From the NCBI GenBank assembly GCA_021802325.1, contig JAKAAM010000017.1, positions 1 through 18,254 on the forward strand: 18,254 nt of DNA, given 5' to 3'. This DNA comes from Nitrospirota bacterium (lineage in GTDB: Bacteria > Nitrospirota_A > Leptospirillia > Leptospirillales > Leptospirillaceae). This document shows positions 7,199 to 13,897 of this stretch, piece by piece; the stretch's first letter is position 1, and each line of letters starts with the position of its first letter. The notes under the pieces are model-generated. The model worked only from the letters and a program-made list of their open reading frames with translations, did not search any database and was not told the DNA's origin. Position numbers and translations under genes: made by a program.

Positions 7199-7486
7199 AT
7201 GCTGATCCGCCTCCTTCTCATCGCATTCATCCTTGTACTTGTGGGCCGAACGGTGCGGGCCTTCCTCGGCAAAGGGCCCTCACAATCCCGGGAGATTTCG
7301 CCAACGCCTCTTGTCCACGATCCGGTTTGTGGCCTCTATGTTGACAGGGACCGGGCGCTGGTGGCCAAGAGCCCGTCGGGAGAGCCCGTCTACTTTTGCT
7401 CCCAGACGTGTCGGGATAAATACCTCGCGCCGCCTTCCCCCGAAAGCTCTCCTCCGCCCTTGCTCCCGAAACAGAGATCCGAATAG
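7199..7486 (+). CDS. Small membrane-anchored YHS/PP0621-like metal-binding protein
   Basis: This is a 95-residue protein with a hydrophobic N-terminal helix (residues 2-17), a short linker and a zinc-ribbon-like domain: HDPVCGLYV (C44), then VYFCSQTCRDKYL (C67, C71). This matches the DPVCG...YFCS..C...Y pattern of YHS/TRASH-type metal-binding domains and of the small PP0621-family proteins. The C-terminus is a Pro/Ser-rich tail. No catalytic role is visible; metal binding at the membrane is the reasonable inference. The stop codon overlaps the GTG of the glycerate kinase gene (TAGTG), so the genes are coupled. Confidence 0.82.
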   Translation: MLIRLLLIAFILVLVGRTVRAFLGKGPSQSREISPTPLVHDPVCGLYVDRDRALVAKSPSGEPVYFCSQTCRDKYLAPPSPESSPPPLLPKQRSE

Positions 7487-8805
7487 TGGAAGAGGACCGT
7501 CTTAGAAGAAGGATCATCGAGAAAATTCCGGAGTTCATGGCCGACATTGCTCCGGGCATTCTTCTCCGCCGTCACCTGAAGGATCATCCTCTTCCCGAAT
7601 CCTTCCTTCCCGGAGGAATTCTTTCGATGGGAAAGGCTGCAGGGCCCCTCACAGAGGCACTGGCAGAGATTTTCCCCCTCTCTTCAGCCCAGACCCTGTC
7701 AATCCTGCCAGAAGGCTACCCGAGACCCTCCCTCGACTTTCCTTTTTTTGAAGGGGCGCATCCCCTGCCTGACAGGAGAAGCCTTGAGGCCTTCGACAGA
7801 ATCCAGCACTTCATCCATGGGATTCCTCCCTCGTCCCCGGTGGTGATTGCCCTCTCCGGGGGAAGTTCCAGCCTCATTGCCTCCCCGATTCCCCCGGTGA
7901 CTCTCGAAGAGAAGACCCTCGTCTCCCGACAGCTTATGGAGGCCGGTGCTCCCATCGAGACCCTCAATTCCCTGCGGATTCATCTCTCTCAATTTAAGGG
8001 GGGAGGTCTCGCCCGGATGCTCTCCCCCCGCCCCCATGTGACCTTCGTCCTGTCCGATATCCCAGGGGCAGGGGTCTCACTTGTTGGCTCTGCTCCCATG
8101 ACCCCGGTTCATCGGGATGGCCCCCGACTGCTTGAAGAATTGGGACTTTTTCTTCCCCTTGAAAAGATCCCCTCTTCAGTACGAAACATTCTTCTCGGTC
8201 GATCGCAGGATCCTTTCCTCACCGACCCGCTCTCGGACTCTCCGCTCCGGGTCATCGGATCGTCAACAAGCCTGATCCGGTCGATGAACTCGCATTTTAT
8301 GAGGATCCCGGAGATCTCGGCCCTTCCCCTTCACCTCCTCACCGATGAGCTATGCGGGGAGTCTCGGGAGGCGGGACGCATCCTTGCCTCTCTCATTGCC
8401 TGGAAGGCGAGGTCATCTCCAAAGGACCCGACGGGGGGCATCTGGGCCGCATCAGGGGAAACCACCGTGTCCCTGACAGGAGGCCCCACAGGAAAAGGCG
8501 GGAGAACTCTAGAGCTGGGGTTGTCCCTGGCCAACTCCCTTTTCCCTCTTCCCGCCCTCGTTCTCTCTCTCGCATCCGATGGCTTTGACGGAAACTCCGG
8601 ACTGGCAGGGGCCCTCGTCCCTACCTCTTTCTTTTCATCCCCCCAACGGAGGATCGAGGGCCAGTTGGCTCTCCGTCATCATGACTCCGGGCGTTTTCTC
8701 GAGGAAAATGGGTTAGAGATACGGACAGGGCCTTCGGGAACAAACGTCAATGACCTTCTCATGGTTGTCGTCTCTCCACGATTTAGCCAAAGGACCCCGT
8801 CGTGA
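7486..8805 (+). CDS. Class II glycerate 2-kinase-like protein (GckA/TtuD, DUF4147-MOFRL), divergent
   Basis: Class II glycerate kinases phosphorylate D-glycerate to 2-phosphoglycerate with ATP. The 439-residue length and the series of blocks fit the family: SMGKAAG (K50), EGAHPLPD near 89, ALSGGSSSL at 123-130, NSLRIHLSQFKGGGLA near 161-176, SDIPGAG at 190, GETTVSLTGG, GGRTLELGL, LASDGFDGNSG and TGPSGTNVNDL near the C-terminus. Several normally invariant positions differ: SDvxGDD reads SDIPGAG, SGPT reads SAPM, and GGRNQE reads GGRTLE. The substrate may therefore have shifted. The start is a GTG at 7486 overlapping the upstream stop, without a strong ribosome-binding site. The stop overlaps the GTG of the next gene (GTGA). 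Confidence 0.85.
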   Translation: MEEDRLRRRIIEKIPEFMADIAPGILLRRHLKDHPLPESFLPGGILSMGKAAGPLTEALAEIFPLSSAQTLSILPEGYPRPSLDFPFFEGAHPLPDRRSLEAFDRIQHFIHGIPPSSPVVIALSGGSSSLIASPIPPVTLEEKTLVSRQLMEAGAPIETLNSLRIHLSQFKGGGLARMLSPRPHVTFVLSDIPGAGVSLVGSAPMTPVHRDGPRLLEELGLFLPLEKIPSSVRNILLGRSQDPFLTDPLSDSPLRVIGSSTSLIRSMNSHFMRIPEISALPLHLLTDELCGESREAGRILASLIAWKARSSPKDPTGGIWAASGETTVSLTGGPTGKGGRTLELGLSLANSLFPLPALVLSLASDGFDGNSGLAGALVPTSFFSSPQRRIEGQLALRHHDSGRFLEENGLEIRTGPSGTNVNDLLMVVVSPRFSQRTPS

Positions 8806-9176
8806 AAACAATTCCGCGGTCATGCCTCTCCCGCATTCTTTTGTTGCTTTGCGCCTCCATCATCCTTCTCGTCGGCGAACCCCACGCGGCTCAACCCGCA
8901 GGGCTACCCTCCCCCGGCGAGGAATTTCCTGTCGTCTGGTGGGCCCAGAATCATGTCAAGGCGGCTCTGGGAATCTTTAGCCACACCACCTGGGAATCAC
9001 TCGGAGCCGCCTGCCGTATCGGTCACTTCCCCGACCCGGCCCTCGATGATAGCTTTCAGGATTTTCTCAGGAATCCCAAACGACAGAGTTTCTGCCGTCA
9101 CTACCCGGGCCCCACTCACCACCTTCTCCAGGAGGCTCCTTATTTCATGGTCAGGCCGCCGGGAGACCAGAAGTAG
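8802..9176 (+). CDS. Small exported protein of unknown function (124 aa)
   Basis: It starts at a GTG that overlaps the glycerate kinase stop by 4 nt (GTGA). The N-terminus (ILLLLCASIILLVGEPHAA) is a signal peptide with a likely cleavage after HAA, near residue 30. The mature part of about 95 residues contains two Cys (in AACRIGHF and SFCRHYPG) that could form a disulfide, and several His and Trp residues. I recognise no family. Its last 37 nt overlap the 3' end of sppA on the other strand. The overlap and lack of homology recognition lower confidence slightly, but the signal peptide and coupled start support a real gene. Confidence 0.6.
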   Translation: MKTIPRSCLSRILLLLCASIILLVGEPHAAQPAGLPSPGEEFPVVWWAQNHVKAALGIFSHTTWESLGAACRIGHFPDPALDDSFQDFLRNPKRQSFCRHYPGPTHHLLQEAPYFMVRPPGDQK

Positions 9177-10141
9177 AGGGGAGTCGGTCCGAGCGAACGG
9201 ATAAGACCCGCGAGGGCCTGAGCTGAAACGGAACCAAACCCTCCGGCCTCCATTCCAAGAAGAGAGGGCGACCCTTCGTCAGACTCTCGATAAGTCACCA
9301 GCATCAGTTTGTTCACACCCAACTTTTTCTTGAGATGACTCACCAGATCCGATCGATATCCCACCCGGTCAATCAACCCATCTGCCAACGCCTGCCGAGC
9401 CGTAAAGACACGCCCATCCGCCAACGGGCCAAGATGGTTGGCGTCCATTCGCCGACCCCGCTCCACAACTTTAAGAAAGGTTGCGTAAAAGTCTGCCACA
9501 AGGCCTTCAAATATCCTTCGATCCTCTGGGGTCATCTCCCGAAATGGCGACCCCATTTCCTTTTCAGGCCCCGAGGCGACAGTTCGGTCTGTCACCCCAA
9601 CTTTTTTCATCAGGCCTTCCACCCCGACGTTGGCAATCATGACCCCGATACTCCCGACGACACTTGTCGGCCGAGCCCAGACTTCATCCGTTCCCATCGC
9701 CGTGTAATAGGCTCCCGACGCTCCCAAATCTCCAAAAAAAGCGATGACTGGGATCTTCGTCCGCTGTCGAAAGAGAAGGATCTTGTGGTAGAGGCGGTCT
9801 GAAGCAGTGACTGATCCGCCAGGGCTGTCAATATCCAGAATGATGGCTCTGACATGGGGATCCCGTCGCGCCTTTTCAAGCTCCCGATCCAATAGGCGCA
9901 CCTGATCAGTTTTTCCACCGAGTAAAGGCGTTCCTCCCTTTTTTTCCTGATCTCCGATGAAGCCACGAATCGGAAGAAAAACAACCTTTTCTGTGGCTCC
10001 CTCTTGAGGGCGTAATTTTTTTTCCTCCAGGCCCCGGTCCTGGGGGAAAAGATTGACTGTGATACATCCTCCCATCGCGAGGAGAGCCGTCCCGGCAAAA
10101 ATGGGGCCGAAAAAGTTTCTCAATGTCTTGGCACGCACCAC
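9140..10141 (-). CDS. sppA: Signal peptide peptidase SppA, lipoprotein form
   Basis: This is the short, single-domain SppA (333 residues; the E. coli long form is about 618). It is a Ser-Lys protease that degrades remnant signal peptides at the membrane. Catalytic residues: Ser142 in GASGAYY and Lys194 in ASGPEKEMGSP, 52 residues apart as in Bacillus SppA (S147/K199). Supporting blocks are LDIDSPGGSV near 102-111, SIGVMIANVG, and GRVFTARQALADGLIDRVG. The N-terminus ends in AMGGC, so it is probably a lipoprotein anchored at Cys26 rather than a transmembrane form. Two adjacent GTG codons (10141 and 10138) are possible starts downstream of GGGGAG; the second has the better spacing. It follows yajQ by 25 nt and overlaps the convergent small gene at its 3' end. 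Confidence 0.92.
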   Translation of the reverse strand: MVRAKTLRNFFGPIFAGTALLAMGGCITVNLFPQDRGLEEKKLRPQEGATEKVVFLPIRGFIGDQEKKGGTPLLGGKTDQVRLLDRELEKARRDPHVRAIILDIDSPGGSVTASDRLYHKILLFRQRTKIPVIAFFGDLGASGAYYTAMGTDEVWARPTSVVGSIGVMIANVGVEGLMKKVGVTDRTVASGPEKEMGSPFREMTPEDRRIFEGLVADFYATFLKVVERGRRMDANHLGPLADGRVFTARQALADGLIDRVGYRSDLVSHLKKKLGVNKLMLVTYRESDEGSPSLLGMEAGGFGSVSAQALAGLIRSLGPTPLYFWSPGGLTMK

Positions 10142-10166
10142 CTATCTCCCCTTCCTTTTTATTCGT

Positions 10167-10658
10167 CTACCGGTAATTCGTGAACTGAAGGTCGATACCA
10201 AAGTCGACGTTTTTCAGACGAGCAATCACTGCCTGAAGATCGTCTCGGGATTTACCATTGACCCGGACGCTGTCTCCTTGAATCTGTGCCTGAACCTTTA
10301 GCTTCGACCCTTTGATTTCCTGGGCCACTTTTTTTGCAATTTCCGCTGTAAGTCCCTGCTTGATCGCAATCCTTTGCCTCACGGTCCCTCCAAGAGCCTC
10401 CTCAATTTTTTTCTTATCAAGGTTCTTCAGGGGAATTCCCCGACGGATCATCTTGGATTCGAGGATATCGATCACAGCCGTTAATTTGTGAGCGTCTTTG
10501 GCCGATACGACAAGCTCCTCTTTTTCCCACTCGATCCGGGAGCCACTGTCCTTGAGATCAAATCGCGTCCCAATTTCTTTCAGGGCCTGATCAACGGCAT
10601 TTTTTGCCTCCTGAAGATCAACCTTTGACACCACATCGAAAGACGCCTCTGTAGCCAT
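10167..10658 (-). CDS. yajQ: YajQ family nucleotide-binding protein
   Basis: This 163-residue protein belongs to the YajQ (UPF0234) family. It begins MATEASFDVVSKVDLQEAKNA, contains RFDLKDSGSRIEWEK and PLKNLDKKKIEEALGG, and ends GIDLQFTNYR, all near-signature stretches. Family members bind nucleotides; a Xanthomonas homologue binds cyclic di-GMP and acts with a transcription factor. The role here is not determinable. The start at 10658 is supported by TGGAGG 5 nt upstream and by the conserved N-terminus; an in-frame ATG at 10676 is upstream of the ribosome-binding site and is rejected. It sits 32 nt after the ABC permease and 25 nt before sppA on the same strand. Confidence 0.95.
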   Translation of the reverse strand: MATEASFDVVSKVDLQEAKNAVDQALKEIGTRFDLKDSGSRIEWEKEELVVSAKDAHKLTAVIDILESKMIRRGIPLKNLDKKKIEEALGGTVRQRIAIKQGLTAEIAKKVAQEIKGSKLKVQAQIQGDSVRVNGKSRDDLQAVIARLKNVDFGIDLQFTNYR

Positions 10659-10690
10659 TTTTACCTCCATAAACAAAAACTAGTCCCAGA

Positions 10691-11530
10691 TTAGTCTGTT
10701 TCGTTAAACAGAACAACCGAAAGAACCCCCATGATCCCCATAAAAACGAAAAGACTGCTGAGATCTGTCCATAGGGAGTGATAATGGACCCCCACCAAGT
10801 CCCATCGGAGCAGGTCAACGCCGTATGACAGAGGATCGACGCGGGAGGCGACAGAGAGCCACCCTGGAAGACGGTCGAGGGGATAGAGTGCCCCCGAAAG
10901 GAAAAAGAGCGGGAGTATGACAAAATTCATCAATACCATAAACCCCTGACTTGAGGTCATTCTCACTCCCAGAAGAACCCCCACCGAGGTTTGGGTCAGT
11001 CCGATGAGAATCATGACAAGAAATGCCAGGATCAATCTTTCAGGGGAGATGTGGAGGTGGAAGAGTGGAAAGAGAAGTAAAATCAGGCTTCCCTGTACAA
11101 CAGAGTTTGTCGCCCCACCGAAAATCTTTCCAAGGACTACGGCAGTCCGGGAAAGGGGGGCCACCAAGACCTCCTTCAAAAATCCAACCTCCCGATCCCA
11201 GACAATGGCCACCCCTGCAAAGGAGGCGGTGAACAGAACGCTCATCGCCACAATTCCGGGAAAAAGGAATCCCTGATAGCCCAGGGGGCCCCCCGAACGC
11301 ATGATTCCCATTGCCCCCATTCGCGGGGACAGTCCGCTTCCGAGAATGAAGAGAAATAGAAGGGGTTGAATGAAGGAACCGACAAGGCGAATCCTGTCCC
11401 GCCAGAGGCGAATCACATCCCGTTGCCACAGGGTATAAATCCCCATCAGGTCTCGCTTGAGTGGTGAGGCCAATATGGGCGGGGCTCCCCCCAATGTTGC
11501 CTTAAAGGAGACATCTTTTTCCATCATCAT
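10691..11530 (-). CDS. ABC-2 type permease (DrrB/NodJ-like)
   Basis: This is a 279-residue membrane protein with six hydrophobic segments after a cytoplasmic N-terminus of about 40 residues. Family marks are SFIQPLLFLFILGSGL, YQGFLFPGIVAMSVL, the cytoplasmic EVLVAPLSRTAVVLGK block (the coupling segment PLSR...GK), and LSGALYPLDRLPGWL...DPLSYGVDLLR. These match DrrB/NodJ exporters of drugs, lipids or polysaccharides. The ATG at 11530 overlaps the stop of the ATPase gene (ATGA), showing tight coupling. Two further in-frame ATGs follow directly. The substrate cannot be predicted. Confidence 0.93.
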   Translation of the reverse strand: MMMEKDVSFKATLGGAPPILASPLKRDLMGIYTLWQRDVIRLWRDRIRLVGSFIQPLLFLFILGSGLSPRMGAMGIMRSGGPLGYQGFLFPGIVAMSVLFTASFAGVAIVWDREVGFLKEVLVAPLSRTAVVLGKIFGGATNSVVQGSLILLLFPLFHLHISPERLILAFLVMILIGLTQTSVGVLLGVRMTSSQGFMVLMNFVILPLFFLSGALYPLDRLPGWLSVASRVDPLSYGVDLLRWDLVGVHYHSLWTDLSSLFVFMGIMGVLSVVLFNETD

Positions 11531-12492
11531 CGTTCCCCTCTTTTGTCGGCATTTTCATTTTTCAAACCACTTCCCGTATGGTAAATGAAAACATCATCAA
11601 GGTTGGGGCGTCTGACCGAGGCCTCACGAATCGGCAAAGGAATTGAACGAAGAAGGTCCCAAGGAGAGAGGTCGATTCCCGGGGGAAGGGGAAAAAGGAG
11701 GATCCCATCGCCTTCTCTTCTAATTTGGTTCTGCAAAGAGGGGTAATGGGCAATCAGATAAGCATTGAGGACATCAGGATTTGCTGTTTCCACAGAGAGC
11801 ATTTCGGATGAGAGGTCTTTTTTCAGGCGGTCAGGGGTCCCTTGCGCCACGATTTTTCCAGAGCTCATGATTGCGACCCGGTCAGATGAGTCTGCCTCTT
11901 CAAGATAATGTGTGGTCAGAAAAACTGTCATCCCAACGTCTCTTCGTACACGGTGTATGTATTCCCAGACAGACCGTCGGGAATGAGGGTCGAGTCCCAA
12001 CGTCGGTTCATCGAGGATGAGAAGTCGGGGTGAATGAAGAAGACCCCGCGCAATTTCAAGGCGTCTTTTCATTCCTCCGGAGAAGGTTCGGATAAGATCA
12101 TTGCGTCTTTCTGAGATCCCCATAACGTCAAGGAGAAAATTGCTCCTTTTATCGCGTGTTCGCGAATCAATGCCATAGAGTCGGCCATGAAATTCGAGGT
12201 TCTCCCATGCGGTCAACCGGTCATCAAGGCTGGGGTCTTGGAAAATAATTCCTATTCGTTGCCTTACCTGATGTGGATAGGTCACGACATTCAGGCCGTC
12301 AATGATGATCTCTCCGCTTGTTGGTGCAAGGAGCGCCACCATCATTTGAATGGTTGTCGTTTTACCGGCCCCGTTTGGACCCAAGAATGAAAAAAACTCT
12401 CCCTCCCGGACAGAAAATGATATTCCATCGACGGCTACTCGATCTCCGCGTCTTGACCTGTAGACCTTCTTGAGATTTATTGCTTCGATCAT
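11527..12492 (-). CDS. ABC transporter ATP-binding protein (DrrA/NodI-like)
   Basis: This is a 321-residue ATPase with all nucleotide-binding motifs: Walker A GPNGAGKTT (38-46), Q-loop IIFQDPS (Q85), signature FSGGMKRRLE (137-146), Walker B LLILDEPT (157-164), D-loop GLDP and switch His in TTHYLEEAD (H195). The GPNGAGKT and GGMKRRLEIARGL forms and the C-terminal extension (about residues 220-305) are typical of the DrrA/NodI exporter branch. It is expected to pair with the permease encoded immediately downstream. The ATG at 12492 has only a weak purine-rich ribosome-binding site. It probably opens the ATPase-permease-yajQ-sppA unit, starting just after the terminator at 12576-12604. Confidence 0.94.
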   Translation of the reverse strand: MIEAINLKKVYRSRRGDRVAVDGISFSVREGEFFSFLGPNGAGKTTTIQMMVALLAPTSGEIIIDGLNVVTYPHQVRQRIGIIFQDPSLDDRLTAWENLEFHGRLYGIDSRTRDKRSNFLLDVMGISERRNDLIRTFSGGMKRRLEIARGLLHSPRLLILDEPTLGLDPHSRRSVWEYIHRVRRDVGMTVFLTTHYLEEADSSDRVAIMSSGKIVAQGTPDRLKKDLSSEMLSVETANPDVLNAYLIAHYPSLQNQIRREGDGILLFPLPPGIDLSPWDLLRSIPLPIREASVRRPNLDDVFIYHTGSGLKNENADKRGER

Positions 12493-12575
12493 CTAATTGT
12501 GGCTTCTTTCCATAGAGTGGGTTACTGGTCCTCTTATTTTATTCTGACAAAGGATTTCAATTCGAGGAATTTTTC

Positions 12576-12604
12576 AAAAAAAAACGGCAGGATTTCTCCT
12601 GCCG
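12576..12604 (-). terminator. Rho-independent terminator of the cytochrome b/c operon
   Basis: A perfect 8-bp GC-rich stem (CGGCAGGA/TCCTGCCG, loop of 4) at 12585-12604 is followed on the minus strand by an uninterrupted run of nine T (12576-12584). It lies 23 nt past the stop of the tetrahaem cytochrome gene and closes the operon. It is the clearest terminator in the window. Confidence 0.92.
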
Positions 12605-12627
12605 CCTTTAGTGAAGATTAACTATGA

Positions 12628-13587
12628 TTAATTTGATTGGTCAGCCTTAGGCTCTCCCGGGATGAAGACGCCCTTATAATTCGTGATGGGGATGGGAATC
12701 GGGCGACCATTATCACGGTCGATCGGAAGGTATTTCTGCGGAATGGTAATGACCGAAGGATCGTCAAGCCCCAAGACCCATGTGGTAAGGGCAGTGGTCT
12801 GGAGATCCGTCAGGTGGAAGTTAGGCATGATGGTGGGCGGAACCTTAAATGCAGGAATGCCCGGAGAAATCTTCCGTGGGTTTTTAAAATGCTCCCACTC
12901 CCATTCTCGCTCTGAGTGAAGCCCTCCGACATGGTTAAAATCATGGACGTTATAGAAGCCCAGCTCCGTACGACTTCCGAAACCCGAAAGATCAGGAGCC
13001 AAGACTCCATGAAGGTTAAACTGGGTCATGGTATGGCAGGATCCACAACCTTTCTGAACAATCGTCTTCTTTGCAAGGTTCAGAAAGGGGGTCATCGGGG
13101 GATTGATTCCCGGTTTGAAAAGGTCTGTATGGCACTTTAAACAGGAGGCTTCGGCAAACGCTCCCCGCTTTGGCTGGTAATTAAGTGACACATTGAATCC
13201 ATGGGCTTCTGCAACTGTGGTGGCTACCCCTTGGCCATCATGACAAATAGTGCATCCGAACTTTTCAAAAGGGTGCTTTCCGATGTAACCGGAGAGGTCA
13301 GGATGTGAGGTAAATGGCTCCGGGGCGGTCTTGAATGCAGGAACTGAAATCCCCATATGACAGGTCATACAACGGTCTGGCTTGTTCATGATCGGGTTCC
13401 AGATCTGAACCACCGTCAGAGTGGAGTTGGCAAGCTCAGGCTTTTTCGTGATTTTGGCCAAGAGCTGATAGTAGGAGCGTTGATACGTCATCCATTCTGG
13501 GTGGGTATCTTTATATAACTCATAGAAAAAGATTCCTCCGAGAAGAACTGTCGAGAGGAAAAAAAGGGCATAAATGCGCATTTTCAT
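12628..13587 (-). CDS. Tetrahaem cytochrome c subunit of the cytochrome b6/c-type complex
   Basis: This is a 319-residue protein with an N-terminal hydrophobic helix (residues 4-23) followed by four c-type haem motifs: CMTCH (73-77), CTICH (112-116), CLKCH (149-153) and CGSCH (181-185). The region around the fourth haem (KGCGSCHT, then APDLSGFGSRT, EHFKNPR and PPTIMPNFHLTDLQ) looks like a class I cytochrome c domain in which M254 would be the axial Met. The first three haems form a His-rich N-terminal unit. It is the last gene of the operon; its ATG overlaps the stop of the small membrane gene by 4 nt. The expected role is to replace cytochrome f/c1 as the periplasmic electron outlet, or inlet if the complex runs in reverse. 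Confidence 0.93.
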   Translation of the reverse strand: MKMRIYALFFLSTVLLGGIFFYELYKDTHPEWMTYQRSYYQLLAKITKKPELANSTLTVVQIWNPIMNKPDRCMTCHMGISVPAFKTAPEPFTSHPDLSGYIGKHPFEKFGCTICHDGQGVATTVAEAHGFNVSLNYQPKRGAFAEASCLKCHTDLFKPGINPPMTPFLNLAKKTIVQKGCGSCHTMTQFNLHGVLAPDLSGFGSRTELGFYNVHDFNHVGGLHSEREWEWEHFKNPRKISPGIPAFKVPPTIMPNFHLTDLQTTALTTWVLGLDDPSVITIPQKYLPIDRDNGRPIPIPITNYKGVFIPGEPKADQSN

Positions 13588-13799
13588 TCTTTTCGTCCCC
13601 TTTCCGTGCTTTGGGCCGACTTACGAAGGGGGTGCCCCTCAGGATAGAAAGACCCTTCCTGCCACTTCTGGAACCAAATGACAAGGTAATAGAAAATGGC
13701 AGTGCCAACGAATAGAGTCAAGGAGATACCAATTCGGTAGGGATAGCCGAAATACTCCTCAACCCAAGGGGCATTGAGTAACTGATGAAACTGGTCCAT
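13584..13799 (-). CDS. Small single-span membrane subunit (71 aa), operon-encoded
   Basis: The start at 13799 is chosen because AAGGAGG stands 4 nt upstream; a longer in-frame form from 13829 has no ribosome-binding site. The product has a short N-terminal amphipathic part (MDQFHQLLNAPWVEEYFGYPYR), one transmembrane helix of about 22 residues (GISLTLFVGTAIFYYLVIWF) and a basic C-terminal tail (GHPLRKSAQSTERGRKE). I recognise no named family. Its position between the cytochrome b C-terminal half and the tetrahaem cytochrome, and its 4-nt overlap with the latter, suggest an accessory subunit of the complex, comparable in size and topology to small b6f subunits but with no visible homology to them. 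Confidence 0.75.
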   Translation of the reverse strand: MDQFHQLLNAPWVEEYFGYPYRIGISLTLFVGTAIFYYLVIWFQKWQEGSFYPEGHPLRKSAQSTERGRKE

Positions 13800-13839
13800 C
13801 GAACCTCCTTGCCCGAACAGGCCGGACATTTTGACGTAT

Positions 13840-13873
13840 CGGAGGCAGGGCTAGCGGGCAGGCTGCCCCTCCG
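13840..13873 (-). promoter_or_regulatory. Intercistronic hairpin between subunit IV-like and small subunit genes
   Basis: On the minus strand CGGAGG + CAG pairs with CTG + CCTCCG (9 bp with a 2-nt bulge, 14-nt loop). There is no following T tract, so termination is unlikely. It sits about 25 nt after the upstream stop codon and may protect or mark a processing point in the message. Confidence 0.4.
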
Positions 13874-13897
13874 TGACAAGTCAGTGCGTTAATATCG

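Noticed and set aside
12493..12575. Promoter for the ABC-yajQ-sppA unit (TTGAAA or TTGTCA with TAAAAT)
   Set aside because: The A/T-rich stretch must hold a promoter, but no -35/-10 pair has acceptable spacing, so no site is called.
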